Assembly (NCBI GenBank): GCA_027577415.1
Contig: JANBQS010000138.1
Coordinates: forward strand, 1-31,218
DNA from: Coemansia sp. RSA 922
Taxonomy: Eukaryota; Kickxellomycota; Kickxellomycetes; Kickxellales; Kickxellaceae
Length of the DNA stretch: 31,218 bases
Reading direction: 5' to 3'
How positions within the stretch are numbered: position 1 is the stretch's first letter; the number at the start of each line of letters is the position of its first letter. A program made the translations under genes and the position numbers. Under the pieces are notes generated by a model. The model was not told the origin of the DNA. It ran no database searches and was given only the letters and a program-made list of their open reading frames with translations. Positions 16,873 to 26,579 of the stretch are shown here, in pieces.

Positions 16873-19800
16873 ATGAGACACCAGTTACAGCTTCCTAGCT
16901 ATCTTATCAAGCTCTGTGTCGGCCCTGTGGCTGATACTGCGGTTGCCTGCTTGGCCGTCCTATGCTTGCTTACTTCAAAGCACTCCTGGCGTGGGATGGC
17001 GGACAAGCGACCACTAACTGCCGCTGCAAGCTTTGCTAACGTTGCTCTTCTCCTGTCGACTACAGTTGGTGTGTCGGGCAGATCCACTGTTTCCGTCGCT
17101 GCAGCACTGGCTCTCTCCCTGTGTTCCGCTGCCAGCGTGTCCCATGGCAACCTTCAGGCGTGCTTACATATTGTGCGAGCTCTCAACACTGCTTTTGATT
17201 CGTCGCTGCTTTCACTGCATATTGCGGCTACCAGCGCTCTTATCCACCTACTCGTCGCTTGGCAGCTGCTGCGTGCTGAGACAAAGGCGCATGCCATACG
17301 CTGCCTGCGCGATATGTTTGGGATTCGAGGATTCGACTTGATCATGCTAGGCAAGCGGCGCCAGTTTACTGTTGAGGATATCCGCGACCCGACAGCAGAG
17401 GAGGATCTTTGCCGAAAGTGCAAGCTTGTTTGCAACGACCGTGCAAAAAGGTAAGCTGGATGCACAAGTATATTTTGCAAGCAACTCTTACTTGCTTCAT
17501 ATTGTCAGAAGTATATCTAATCGACAGGTTTTGCAATTTGTCACCCACTATCTCTACAATTTCAAAAATAGGACGACAGTTACTGATCTTTTGCTGCTAG
17601 AGTGGAGGACGATAGCCTATACGGTGGCCATCAACACACTTTTCCAATTAGCTAGCAACTCTCGCCGACTCGTTTTAGCTGCCCTCTTGGCCTCTGTTAG
17701 CCGTAGTGGTCAAGAGCTGAATATGACTGAGGTGGGCTTGCTACTTGCTGTTTGGCAACTGCTGGTACTCATGGCGCCTATTCGACGGTACTTTTTAACG
17801 GTCGAGGATCGCTTCAGTAAGCGCAGGAGAGCTCTTATCAACAGCAAGTTGCTAGTGGTATATGCGTTCTCTCGGCGCAAAAATGACAACCTTTATTGGG
17901 CGCAATCGAAAGCCAGAGAGCTCGTAGGCGCTTCGGAGAGCTTTATGTCCATCATTAGCATGACTCTGGCTCAGACACTCAACGCGTGGGTGACGGCAAG
18001 CCAGATCGGCTGGCGAGCTCTGGTGCCCATCGTCGTCGCATTTGTTCACTGGCTTTTATCTCGATTGGTAGCCAGGAAGATTGAGCGGCTGTACGAGCAA
18101 AACTATTTCTACCCCGCACCAAAGTTCCTGGATGATTTTACGGGCATGCTGCATAACATCCGAACTGTCAAGTTCTATGCCTGGGAGGACGTTTTTAGCA
18201 AAGGGTACTCTTTGACACGATTCGAAGACTATGAGCCGCCCATGGTCTGGCGCATGCTGCGGTTTGGCTTGGATCTCTTGAGCCATGCCACAGCGGAGGT
18301 ATCTGCTGTTCTCGCCCTTATGTCGTACATTACGACCGCGGAGACGATATCCTACATGGATATTACGCTATTGGAAAGCTCCATTCGGTCGTTGACTATG
18401 TTTGCGGGAACTGTAGCCGGACTAAACTCAAAGTTGATGCGTTTCCGAGCCAACAAAACAAAATTACAAGAGTTTCTGGATGCCGACTCTGCCAATTACA
18501 TTGAGCGCTCATCAACGACTGGGGATTTGGCGGTCGACCTTAACGAGTGTGTCTTCTCTTGGGGCGCCAATACATACTCGCTGGCGCCAGTTACTTTGCA
18601 AGTAAAGGCGGGCGACTTTGTCACCGTCGTCGGGCGTATTGGCAGCGGTAAATCGTCGTTCTTGTCAGCCATTTGTGGCGAGATGCCGCTGACAAGTGGC
18701 CAGGGCTGCGTCTATGGTCGTATTGGCTATGTCGAGCAAAAGCCATGGATTATGAACGCCACCTTCCGCGACAATGTGCTCATGGGCGCCGACTTTGACG
18801 AGGCGTACTTTTCGCAAGTCGTTGATGCCTGCGCGCTGGCTGCCGATGTTGAGCTGTTTCCTAAAGGCGACTTGACGATGATTGGCACGAATGGTGTGAA
18901 CTTGTCTGGCGGACAAAAGGTGCGACTGGCACTGGCAAGGTAAGCAAAACAGGCTGTTTGTCTTCAATGCAGATTAATATGATTGGTGTTGGGTATCCAA
19001 GGTATTAACTACTCTAAGATGTCGTCATATAGAGCGCTGTACTTGCGAGCGGACATCTACGTTCTTGACGATCTATTGTCGGCAGTTGACCCACATGTGG
19101 AGCGCCATATCGTCGAGCGCGTTCTGGCCACCGACGGCATTATCGGCCACAAGACACGGATCTTGGTCACTCACGCAGAACATTTGGTCCCGCTCAGCGA
19201 CACTGTCATTACGTTTGTCGATGGAAAAATGAGCGTCGTTCGTCAGGTTCCTCTTACTTTGAGCACTGTTTCTATCGATACACTTGGCTCGAAGGACACC
19301 ATATCTAGCAGCGACTCGGTTGATCAACAAGCTAGTGCGGCTGACATTTACTCAAAGCCCCTCGAGTACCGTAAACTAGCTAGCTTGTGGTCAGCCATCT
19401 GGCACTTTATCCAGCTCAGCGGCTATGGTACGGTAGCTATTATATTGGGTATCCAAATTGCTCAGAACTACGCGCTGTACTGTACGCAGAACCTTCGAAT
19501 CAGTCTTATGACTGACAGCAACCCTGCGACGATGGTGCAGTCGCTGAAGTACTACCTGTTGATTAACGCGTGTGTCTCATTTACTCGTAGCCAGATCTAC
19601 AAACTCGAAGAATGGATCCGGAGGAAAGTTTTGACTACCAAACTCGAATACAAGATGCGTCGGGAGATTTGCCAACTTGTCCTTACAATCCCTCTTCCTT
19701 TTCTGGAGTCGCTGCCGTATTCCACAATGAGCGACTTGTACAACCAGTGCGTTTACTCTATTTCTCAAACATTTCCTATGATTTTGTGTAGCTCTATGGT

Positions 19801-21250
19801 CAACAGCAATCTTTCCGTAGTTGCGACCATCACTCGAGTCATCAAGACATCGCCCGGCCTGTTTGTTATGTGCGGGCCATTGGCGGCACTAAACTACGTG
19901 ATGGAGCGCTGGCATAGAGGCACGCTGTCTAAGCTGTACGACGTGCGTCGCGAGGCTATCGGTCGACCCCGAGAGCGACTTGACGATGTACTTAAGTGTA
20001 ACCGACCACTTTTGCGAATTCACGATATGACCGACACTTACTTGGACAAGCTGGGCCAGCTCAAAGCTATCGAGATTTCTTATGAGTCGAGCAGTGATGC
20101 TGTGCGAAGATCGCTCAGCTTGATGGAGATACCATTCACTGAGATTATCGAGACGATAATACTGGTGTGTAAACTGTATCTGCGGCTTTTTGCATCTATC
20201 CCGATATCGCCAGGCGAGTTGGACGTGGAAACAAATCTGGCAATAGGACTCTATGGCCGAATTAGAGGCTTGTTTTCTCAAAACCGGATAGACGACCGCT
20301 ATATCGACGAATTGTCTCAGTACATCTCGTACACGAAAGATATTCCACGCGAGCAACCACGCGTTGTCGCTGACAGTCGTCCATTGCCCTGTTGGCCAGA
20401 GACCGGCGAGATAGAGTTTAGGCAGTTTAGGTTGCGCTATCGACCCGATTTAGATCCGGTGCTCAACGGGTTGAGCTTTGTCGTTCGTGGCAAAGAAAAG
20501 ATCGGTATAGTGGGTCGTACTGGCGCTGGCAAGAGCTCGCTGACCTATGCGCTGATGAGACTAGTCGAGGCTGACAGTGGGAGTATCATCATCGACGGAG
20601 TCGCCATCTCTACGATTGGTTTACACGACTTGCGCTCGCGCATCAGTATTATTCCGCAAGACCCATCGCTATTCGAAGGAACCATCCGCGACAATTTGGA
20701 TCCGACTCACCAGTATACGGACGACGAAGTGTGGGCGGCGATAGATGCATGCCAAATTGCCGACTTGTTGGATATGCCGGCCAAAGCACGCAAGCCTAAG
20801 ATCATGAACCCAGGCAAGGCGAGTAAGGAAGAGCCCAAGCAACCCAGCAATATATGCAAGCGTGATTGGATGCTAGGAACCGGACTAGAAAAGTGGGTCA
20901 AGTATAAGGGGTCTAATTTCAGTGTCGGGCAGCAGCAACTAGTCAGCCTGTGTCGTGCACTCCTCTGGCGACGCAAGATACTCGTACTGGACGAGGCAAC
21001 GGCCAATGTCGACACCAAGACCGACCAGATCATGCAGTCGGTGATTCGCCAGGAGTTCAAGGACTGTACGGTACTGACAATTGCGCACAGAATCAACACC
21101 ATCATGGACAGTGACCGAGTTCTAGTGATGGATCAGGGCAAGGTCGCCGAGTTTGACACTCCAGCAAACTTGCTAGCCAGGGACAGCCATTTTAAGCGGC
21201 TAGTCGAATGCACAAATCTCAGCAAGGAGCAAGGACAGAGAGCCGAGTAA
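16873..21250 (+). CDS. MRP/ABCC-type full ABC transporter, three exons
   Basis: Exons 16873-17450, 17509-18939 and 19033-21250 join in frame to 1408 residues. The start is the ATG at 16873 (A at -3). The product is a C-family ABC exporter, typically of glutathione or organic-anion conjugates across the vacuolar or plasma membrane. An N-terminal TMD0-like region (residues 1-155) has about four hydrophobic segments. TMD1 runs to about 490. NBD1 has Walker A GRIGSGKSS (near 570), signature LSGGQ (near 658), Walker B VLDD with Asp in place of the catalytic Glu, as is typical of MRP NBD1, and VTH. TMD2 follows (about 780-1090). NBD2 has GRTGAGKSS (near 1162), signature FSVGQ (near 1301), VLDEAT with the catalytic Glu, and IAHR. 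The TMD2 coupling-loop motif and the TMD1 equivalent are poorly conserved, and NBD2 carries a Lys/Pro-rich insert before the signature. It converges on a second ABCC gene 36 bases away. Family certain; substrate unknown. Confidence 0.9.
17451..17508 (+). other. Intron 1 of the ABC transporter (58 bases)
   Basis: The donor is GTAAGC after AAAAAG, and the acceptor ATTGTCAG precedes AAGTATATC, with CTTAC-type branch-point candidates about 15-20 bases before the acceptor. Splicing joins phase 2 to phase 2 (AG+A, Arg) and connects CNDRAK to RSISNRQVLQF, which continues the ABCC reading frame. Retention gives an immediate TAA. Confidence 0.85.
18940..19032 (+). other. Intron 2 of the ABC transporter (93 bases)
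   Basis: The donor is GTAAGC after CTGGCAAG, and the acceptor TCATATAG precedes AGCGCTG. A TTAAC/CTAAG branch-point candidate lies near 19012-19018. The join restores the conserved NBD1 path from signature to Walker B: LALAR then ALYLRADIYVLDDLLSAVD. The alternative AG at 18971-18972 would not restore that sequence. Retention gives an immediate TAA. Confidence 0.88.
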
Positions 21251-21286
21251 ACATTATAATTTTCATGTCCAATACAAATTACTATA
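21251..21286. terminator. 36-base gap between two converging ABC transporter genes
   Basis: Only 36 AT-rich bases separate the two stop codons (21248-21250 and 21287-21289). No clear AATAAA is present on either strand inside the gap. Each mature mRNA must therefore extend into, or end at the border of, the opposite coding region. Confidence 0.5.
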
Positions 21287-24200
21287 TCAAATTAGGTTGG
21301 ACTGAGAAGCAGCAGCAACCAAATGTTCATATTCGCCAGATTTCTCGCACATGGCTCTGAAAGCACCCGACTCTTTCTGCAACAAGCTCCATGGCGTGTC
21401 AAACTCGGCAATCTGTCCGTTATCCAAAACCAGGACACGGTCATAGTCAATAATAGTACGCAGGCGATGAGCAATACAGAACAGAGTCGAGTTTGCAAAC
21501 TCAGCGCCACGGATAGTGCGCTGAATACGATCGTCGGTATCAAAGTCGACAGAGGCAGTAGCCTCATCCATGATAATAAGCCGTGAGCGACGCACTAGTG
21601 CTCGGGCAAGAGCTACGAGCTGCCGCTGACCCAAGGACAAGTTCTGACCATTCTCCTTAATCTCCGCGTCAAGCGATTTAAAAATACCGCTCATCCGATC
21701 TACGACACACTCTCCGTCAGCGGCCTCAACGACGGGGCTGGTGGTGCCGCTGGTACTGGGACTGTCATGAACCAAGTGTGAGCGCTTGAGCGCATCCCAC
21801 AGTAGATCATCGGAGAACTCGGCAAAGGGATCCAAATTGAACCGAATAGTGCCGTTAAACAGAGTCGGGTCCTGTGGAATAATAGTGACGTTGCGCCGCA
21901 GATCTTCCAACCCGATCTTTGAAATATCCACGTTATCCAAAATAACACGTCCCTGTGTGGCCTCGATGAACCGCATAAACGCCAGAGACAATGTACTCTT
22001 ACCGGCACCAGTACGACCCACCACTCCAATCTTCTCACCATGCTTGACCGAGAACGAAATACCGCGAATGACCGGAGTACCAGGCACATACTCGACTACT
22101 AGGTCCTCAACATTGACGCTACCGCTCGTGGGCCAGTCACTCGGTGGCTTACAGTCAGCAGCCGAGAACATTGATGCTTCTTGCTCGAGAGTCATATACT
22201 GAGTTACGCGCTCGACTGAGTTCATACTGATCTCGCAATCGCAGTAATTGCGGATAAACCAGAGCATGTAGTCCGAGAACGATATGGCGTACATGAGCAC
22301 AAAACCGGCCAATCCAGCGTCAATAGTATCCAGGCTATATAGTATGAGTATCGTAGTAGAGAACGCCACAAGACAGCCCAACAATTCGATACGCGAGCAT
22401 AGCCAGCGGTTAGCCGCCCACAACAAATAGTACGGCCTGTTATGTACGTCGACGCGGTTCATAGCCTCCATAGTGTACTGATTCTGAGCGCCAAATGCTC
22501 GAATAGACTCGACGCCCGTAATCAGCTCACTAAACAAAGACAGAAGCGGAGCCATTGATATAGAGTCTAAACGCTTCAGTTCGCGCGTGGCATTCAGATA
22601 GTACACGCCCAGTCGCGCATAGGCCAGAGTCATTAGCAGCGCGACAAAAATAAAGGGAGGAGTAACAGTGGAGATAATAGCAAACACGCTAATCATATGC
22701 GTGAGCTGCGACACAAGCCCAGTTATCTCATTGATAATGTCTCCGTCGATGGTACGCATATCTCGGGAGAACCTGCTGATAACTCGACCGATCGGAGTCT
22801 TGTCAAAGAAGCGCGGGGTAGCAGCAATGACTCGTGCAAAAAGTCTTTCGTGGTACCGACGGCCAGCACGCAAAGCTCCTACACCCTCGTTGACCCAGTC
22901 GGCGAGGTTAACAGCAGTGCTCAATAGACCAGTAAGCAGATAGGCCGTAAGCCAAAACACCACAGTGTGTGGGGCACTGGTATCGTCGGAGGCGCTCATC
23001 CACAGGCGCACGCAGTAGTCTTGGATAATGGACGTAGTGCGGTTAATAAACATCAGGCCAATGACAGTGACCCAGTACCACGGCGGACCACACATGCGCA
23101 TATAGTCCAGCCACACGCCTAGGCGGACGTACCCTTGCTCGCGCTCCTCGTCATCCACCAATGCGCCTGTCACTGCGCCACTCGCATAATCGTCTTCACT
23201 CCGCATATCATTGACATTCGCCGAGCTAACCGCATCCTCGCCCTGACCAACTGCGGGGTTAAGCTCGAGACCCTGGATCTGAACAACATCAGGCGCGCCA
23301 CACGCCGAGACTCGCCCATCTTGGATCACCGCCACATAATCGGCGTGAGGCAGGCATGCAGCCACGTGATGTGTAACCAATACACGCGTCCGTCCCTGCA
23401 TCAGCGGGGTCTGGCCCAAAAGGCACTCCATTAAAATGTGCTTGGCAGTATGCGCGTCCACAGCCGACAAACAGTCGTCGATAAGCAGGGTCTGCCGTGG
23501 CGAATATACTGCGCGTGCCAATGCTACTCTCTGCTTCTGACCGCCCGACAAAGTGACTCCGCGCTCACCAATCTCTGTACGGTCACCAGCGTCAAAGATA
23601 CGCAGATCGGGTTTCAACGCGCACACGCGCAGTACTTCCTCGTAGCGCTGCTGGTCGTACGCCTCGCCAAACAAAATATTATCGCGGATCGTCGCATTAC
23701 GCAACCACGCCTCTTGCGCCACATAGGCAATGTCTCGCATAACCCGGCGCTGGCCCGAGAGTTCGACGATCTCGCGGTACTTTCCTCCAGCCAGCTCAGC
23801 GTCCAACAATAGTGCATCGGCGCAAGGCAAAAGAACGCGACCCGATGTCAGAGTCATCTCGCCGATCAGCGCAGAAAGCAGCGACGACTTTCCCGAGCCC
23901 GTGGGTCCCACGACTATCGACAGACCGCCGACTGGGAAGCGCAGCGAGATGTCGCGTAACGTAAACCGCACCAGTCCCGACTCGGCAACCGTGTCGTTGA
24001 CAGCAATGGAAGCGGAACTGCCACCAGCCAATAGCGGCGTCTGCTCAGTGACATCTGATGCTTGGGATAGCCCAGTCGCCACGCTAGCCTTGCGCGACAA
24101 TGAGCCCGAGGAAGCCACGGGTGTTGCAGAGACAGAAGATGCCGCTGACGACTTTGTACTATTGGCGTCAGGTGGAGACCACTCAAAGCACGCATCAACA

Positions 24201-26146
24201 AATCCCACTACCTCGCTACTTTCGCCAATACGGTCATCGAGATCCTGGACAGGCGACAAGACCATAAACGACTCAATACGCTTAAGCGACACGTAGCAGC
24301 TCGATAGCCAGCGGAACATACCGGGTGCACTGTTAAACGACCCGCTGACCATAGAGAAGACGGTGATCGTGGGGAACACAATATCGGCAGTCAGCGGATG
24401 TCCAAACACTAGCGAGTACAAGGCCAAAATGCAAATAAGCATCAACGACGTAGTAATAGACTGCACAAACGATACAGGCAATTGCAACAACATCAGCTTC
24501 CAGTATAATGCCAGTTCCTCGGTACGTTTAGTGCGGACTCGTTCGATGAATCTCGACTGCCATCCAAAGAGTTTGACGGCACGGATACCCTGGAACATCT
24601 CCGTAATCATCGTCACTCGCTCGTCCTCGATAGCCATAAGCCGCTTCTGGTACTTTATAAGGTACATTACCATCAGCTTTGTCAGTGGATAGTAAACGAC
24701 AGTGATTGTGAGACCGATTAACGCGGACACGCCGAGTAGACTGTAGAGGTACCAAGAGCCCAAGACGAATTTAATCGGCAGAGTGTAGATCTCGTTCAAG
24801 TACGACGAAATATGGCCGACAGACTCGAGATCAGAGGTCAGCATATTAGCCACACGCCCATCGCTTGATGCTGTCTTATCGTCCTCGCTGCCTTCGCCCT
24901 CTTTGGGTGGTGCCGAGGTCTTGCATCGACGCCGCAAGGCCTTGGACGACAGCTCAGCGACCAATAGTCCCTGTAGTCGCACACTGACACGACGGCCGAT
25001 CCAAAGCACTTGGTTGACCATGACCGAGTGCAACAACGAGCACAATAGTAGTCCAATAGCATCAAGGTATATCAACCGACTAGTAGAAGCCACCACCATA
25101 GCCCTGGACTCGTGGTCTGGCGGATGAGCATTGTACATGCGAATAGAGTGCAGAATACGCTGAAGGAAAAACGGACCACCATACTCTAACGCCGAATTAC
25201 CCAATGCCAATAGACCCTGTGCCAATAACTGCGGCGCAAAGGTAGCCGCCAACCGCTTGATCAAAGAACCCTGGAATGTGGGGAGGCTGGTGTAGTGGCG
25301 CCAGATGCTGAGTGGGCGGTCGCATGAGTCTAGGCAATAAAGGTCTCCGCCATCAATGGTTTTGCGCGTACCAAGCCGTAGGACAGGAGTCACCCAGCCG
25401 AATAGCAAAGTATCTAGTATCGAAAATCCTCGCTCAGGTGTCACTGCCTGAGGCTCTTGGTCCACACGCACGCGACTCAATGGCGTACGGTACTCTGTCG
25501 CCTCAGCCAACTCATGTCTGCCCTCAGCAGAGTCGCGTGGCAGGTAGGTACCGCGACGATGCGTACTCAGTAGAACCAAAGTGGCAATGGCTGAGACTAC
25601 TGCGGTGGCAATTACAGACCGCGAGTGAGTGGTAGCCAAGAGCGGCTCGTAGATATGCGAACCAGTGAAAAAGCCAAAATAAGGCTCAATCAGCGAGCTC
25701 ACCAATAGCTGTCCAAGTACTGATACGGTCACTGTCCAATGAACTCCAATAGTGATATGTGCCAGACACAAACTGCTCCAAAATATCAGCTGCGACTGCC
25801 AGTACGCCTGTTGGAACCCCAATCCAACAACAAACACTGTGTTGGTGGCGATGCCTATTCCCACCAGGGATACAATGATGGCCGCCACGCACATTTTACG
25901 CCGGTTATCCTTGTATACACGCAATGGGTGTGCGCCACTGTTATGATCGACCAGGTGAGTACGCCACGACCACCCAGCTCCTCCTAAAATAATAAGAATA
26001 CTGACAAGCGATAGGTTTAGGACGGGCCAGATCACACCCAGTCGATAACAGTCGTTGCCAAGTTCGCGAGGAGCACAAACCGTCGCCATGTCCGTAACCC
26101 TGTCGATGCCGCCGTGGGGACCACCGGTCCAAAGAGATCCCAGCAT
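21287..26146 (-). CDS. MRP/ABCC-type full ABC transporter with TMD0, single exon
   Basis: A 1619-residue exporter with the full MRP layout, most like the fungal vacuolar YBT1/VMR1 branch by its features. The chosen start is the ATG at 26146; the frame goes further only to a GTG through a Tyr/Phe-rich leader translation. Context at 26146 is weak, and the next ATG (26089, 19 codons in) also precedes the first membrane segment. TMD0 (to about 215) has five hydrophobic segments. TMD1 follows, then NBD1 with a Ser/Ala-rich insert of about 65 residues (containing SRKAS, a PKA-like site) before Walker A GPTGSGKSS (near 748), signature LSGGQ (near 868), Walker B LIDDCLSAVD (Asp variant) and VTHH. TMD2 keeps the classic coupling loop FFDKTPIGRVISRFSRD. 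NBD2 has GRTGAGKST (near 1378), LSLGQ (near 1502), IMDEATASVD and IAHR. It is convergent with the previous ABCC gene and divergent from the SYLF gene. Substrate unknown; transport of bile-acid-like or conjugated anions is what the family does. Confidence 0.92.
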   Translation of the reverse strand: MLGSLWTGGPHGGIDRVTDMATVCAPRELGNDCYRLGVIWPVLNLSLVSILIILGGAGWSWRTHLVDHNSGAHPLRVYKDNRRKMCVAAIIVSLVGIGIATNTVFVVGLGFQQAYWQSQLIFWSSLCLAHITIGVHWTVTVSVLGQLLVSSLIEPYFGFFTGSHIYEPLLATTHSRSVIATAVVSAIATLVLLSTHRRGTYLPRDSAEGRHELAEATEYRTPLSRVRVDQEPQAVTPERGFSILDTLLFGWVTPVLRLGTRKTIDGGDLYCLDSCDRPLSIWRHYTSLPTFQGSLIKRLAATFAPQLLAQGLLALGNSALEYGGPFFLQRILHSIRMYNAHPPDHESRAMVVASTSRLIYLDAIGLLLCSLLHSVMVNQVLWIGRRVSVRLQGLLVAELSSKALRRRCKTSAPPKEGEGSEDDKTASSDGRVANMLTSDLESVGHISSYLNEIYTLPIKFVLGSWYLYSLLGVSALIGLTITVVYYPLTKLMVMYLIKYQKRLMAIEDERVTMITEMFQGIRAVKLFGWQSRFIERVRTKRTEELALYWKLMLLQLPVSFVQSITTSLMLICILALYSLVFGHPLTADIVFPTITVFSMVSGSFNSAPGMFRWLSSCYVSLKRIESFMVLSPVQDLDDRIGESSEVVGFVDACFEWSPPDANSTKSSAASSVSATPVASSGSLSRKASVATGLSQASDVTEQTPLLAGGSSASIAVNDTVAESGLVRFTLRDISLRFPVGGLSIVVGPTGSGKSSLLSALIGEMTLTSGRVLLPCADALLLDAELAGGKYREIVELSGQRRVMRDIAYVAQEAWLRNATIRDNILFGEAYDQQRYEEVLRVCALKPDLRIFDAGDRTEIGERGVTLSGGQKQRVALARAVYSPRQTLLIDDCLSAVDAHTAKHILMECLLGQTPLMQGRTRVLVTHHVAACLPHADYVAVIQDGRVSACGAPDVVQIQGLELNPAVGQGEDAVSSANVNDMRSEDDYASGAVTGALVDDEEREQGYVRLGVWLDYMRMCGPPWYWVTVIGLMFINRTTSIIQDYCVRLWMSASDDTSAPHTVVFWLTAYLLTGLLSTAVNLADWVNEGVGALRAGRRYHERLFARVIAATPRFFDKTPIGRVISRFSRDMRTIDGDIINEITGLVSQLTHMISVFAIISTVTPPFIFVALLMTLAYARLGVYYLNATRELKRLDSISMAPLLSLFSELITGVESIRAFGAQNQYTMEAMNRVDVHNRPYYLLWAANRWLCSRIELLGCLVAFSTTILILYSLDTIDAGLAGFVLMYAISFSDYMLWFIRNYCDCEISMNSVERVTQYMTLEQEASMFSAADCKPPSDWPTSGSVNVEDLVVEYVPGTPVIRGISFSVKHGEKIGVVGRTGAGKSTLSLAFMRFIEATQGRVILDNVDISKIGLEDLRRNVTIIPQDPTLFNGTIRFNLDPFAEFSDDLLWDALKRSHLVHDSPSTSGTTSPVVEAADGECVVDRMSGIFKSLDAEIKENGQNLSLGQRQLVALARALVRRSRLIIMDEATASVDFDTDDRIQRTIRGAEFANSTLFCIAHRLRTIIDYDRVLVLDNGQIAEFDTPWSLLQKESGAFRAMCEKSGEYEHLVAAASQSNLI

Positions 26147-26579
26147 AGAGAAGAAGAAAAAGGTGCCTAGTAGAGATCCACAGGTAATAGAAAAGTGCAA
26201 GAGATAATGTAAATAGATGCAATAAAAAAGAAATAGGTAATAATAATAATAATAAGTATAGAGTAGAAGAAAGCAAGCACTACTTTTTTCTTTGTTTTTT
26301 TTTTTTGTCACGACAAATATAAAAAATTTTGAAAGAGGATGAGGAAAATCTTTTTTTCTTTTCCCTTTCTCGTAGATTTTCCGCGATATTAACGACGCGC
26401 TCTATCTGTTGACATGTAGAGTTGCGTCATTTGATTAAGAAAATCACGTGTGGATTACGTATCCCCTGACCCTTGCCAAGACGTGATCCTGGCGGAGAAG
26501 AGAAATGAGTACAAGCTCTCTCTCTTTTCTTCATTTTCATTATTATTATTTTTATTTTTTAGTCACAATCGTTTTGACG
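26147..26579. promoter_or_regulatory. Divergent promoter between ABC transporter 2 and the SYLF gene (433 bases)
   Basis: There is no gene. The part next to the ABC gene is an A/T-rich leader with six TAA triplets (26238-26255) and long T runs (26283-26306). The centre holds candidate sites: TGCGTCA at 26423-26429 (AP-1/CRE-like half of a bZIP site) and the E-box CACGTG at 26445-26450. Next to the SYLF gene is a pyrimidine-rich leader (26515-26560). An in-frame ATG at 26505 is discussed under that gene. Confidence 0.55.
26238..26255. repeat. (TAA)6 microsatellite in the ABC transporter 2 leader
   Basis: Six uninterrupted TAA triplets lie 92-109 bases upstream of the ABC transporter 2 ATG, probably in its 5' UTR. 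In the minus direction this reads TTA repeats. Confidence 0.85.

Noticed and set aside
16873..21250. Reading the first ABC transporter as three separate partial genes or a pseudogene
   Set aside because: Canonical GT-AG introns join the pieces in frame and restore conserved ABCC motifs exactly at both junctions.
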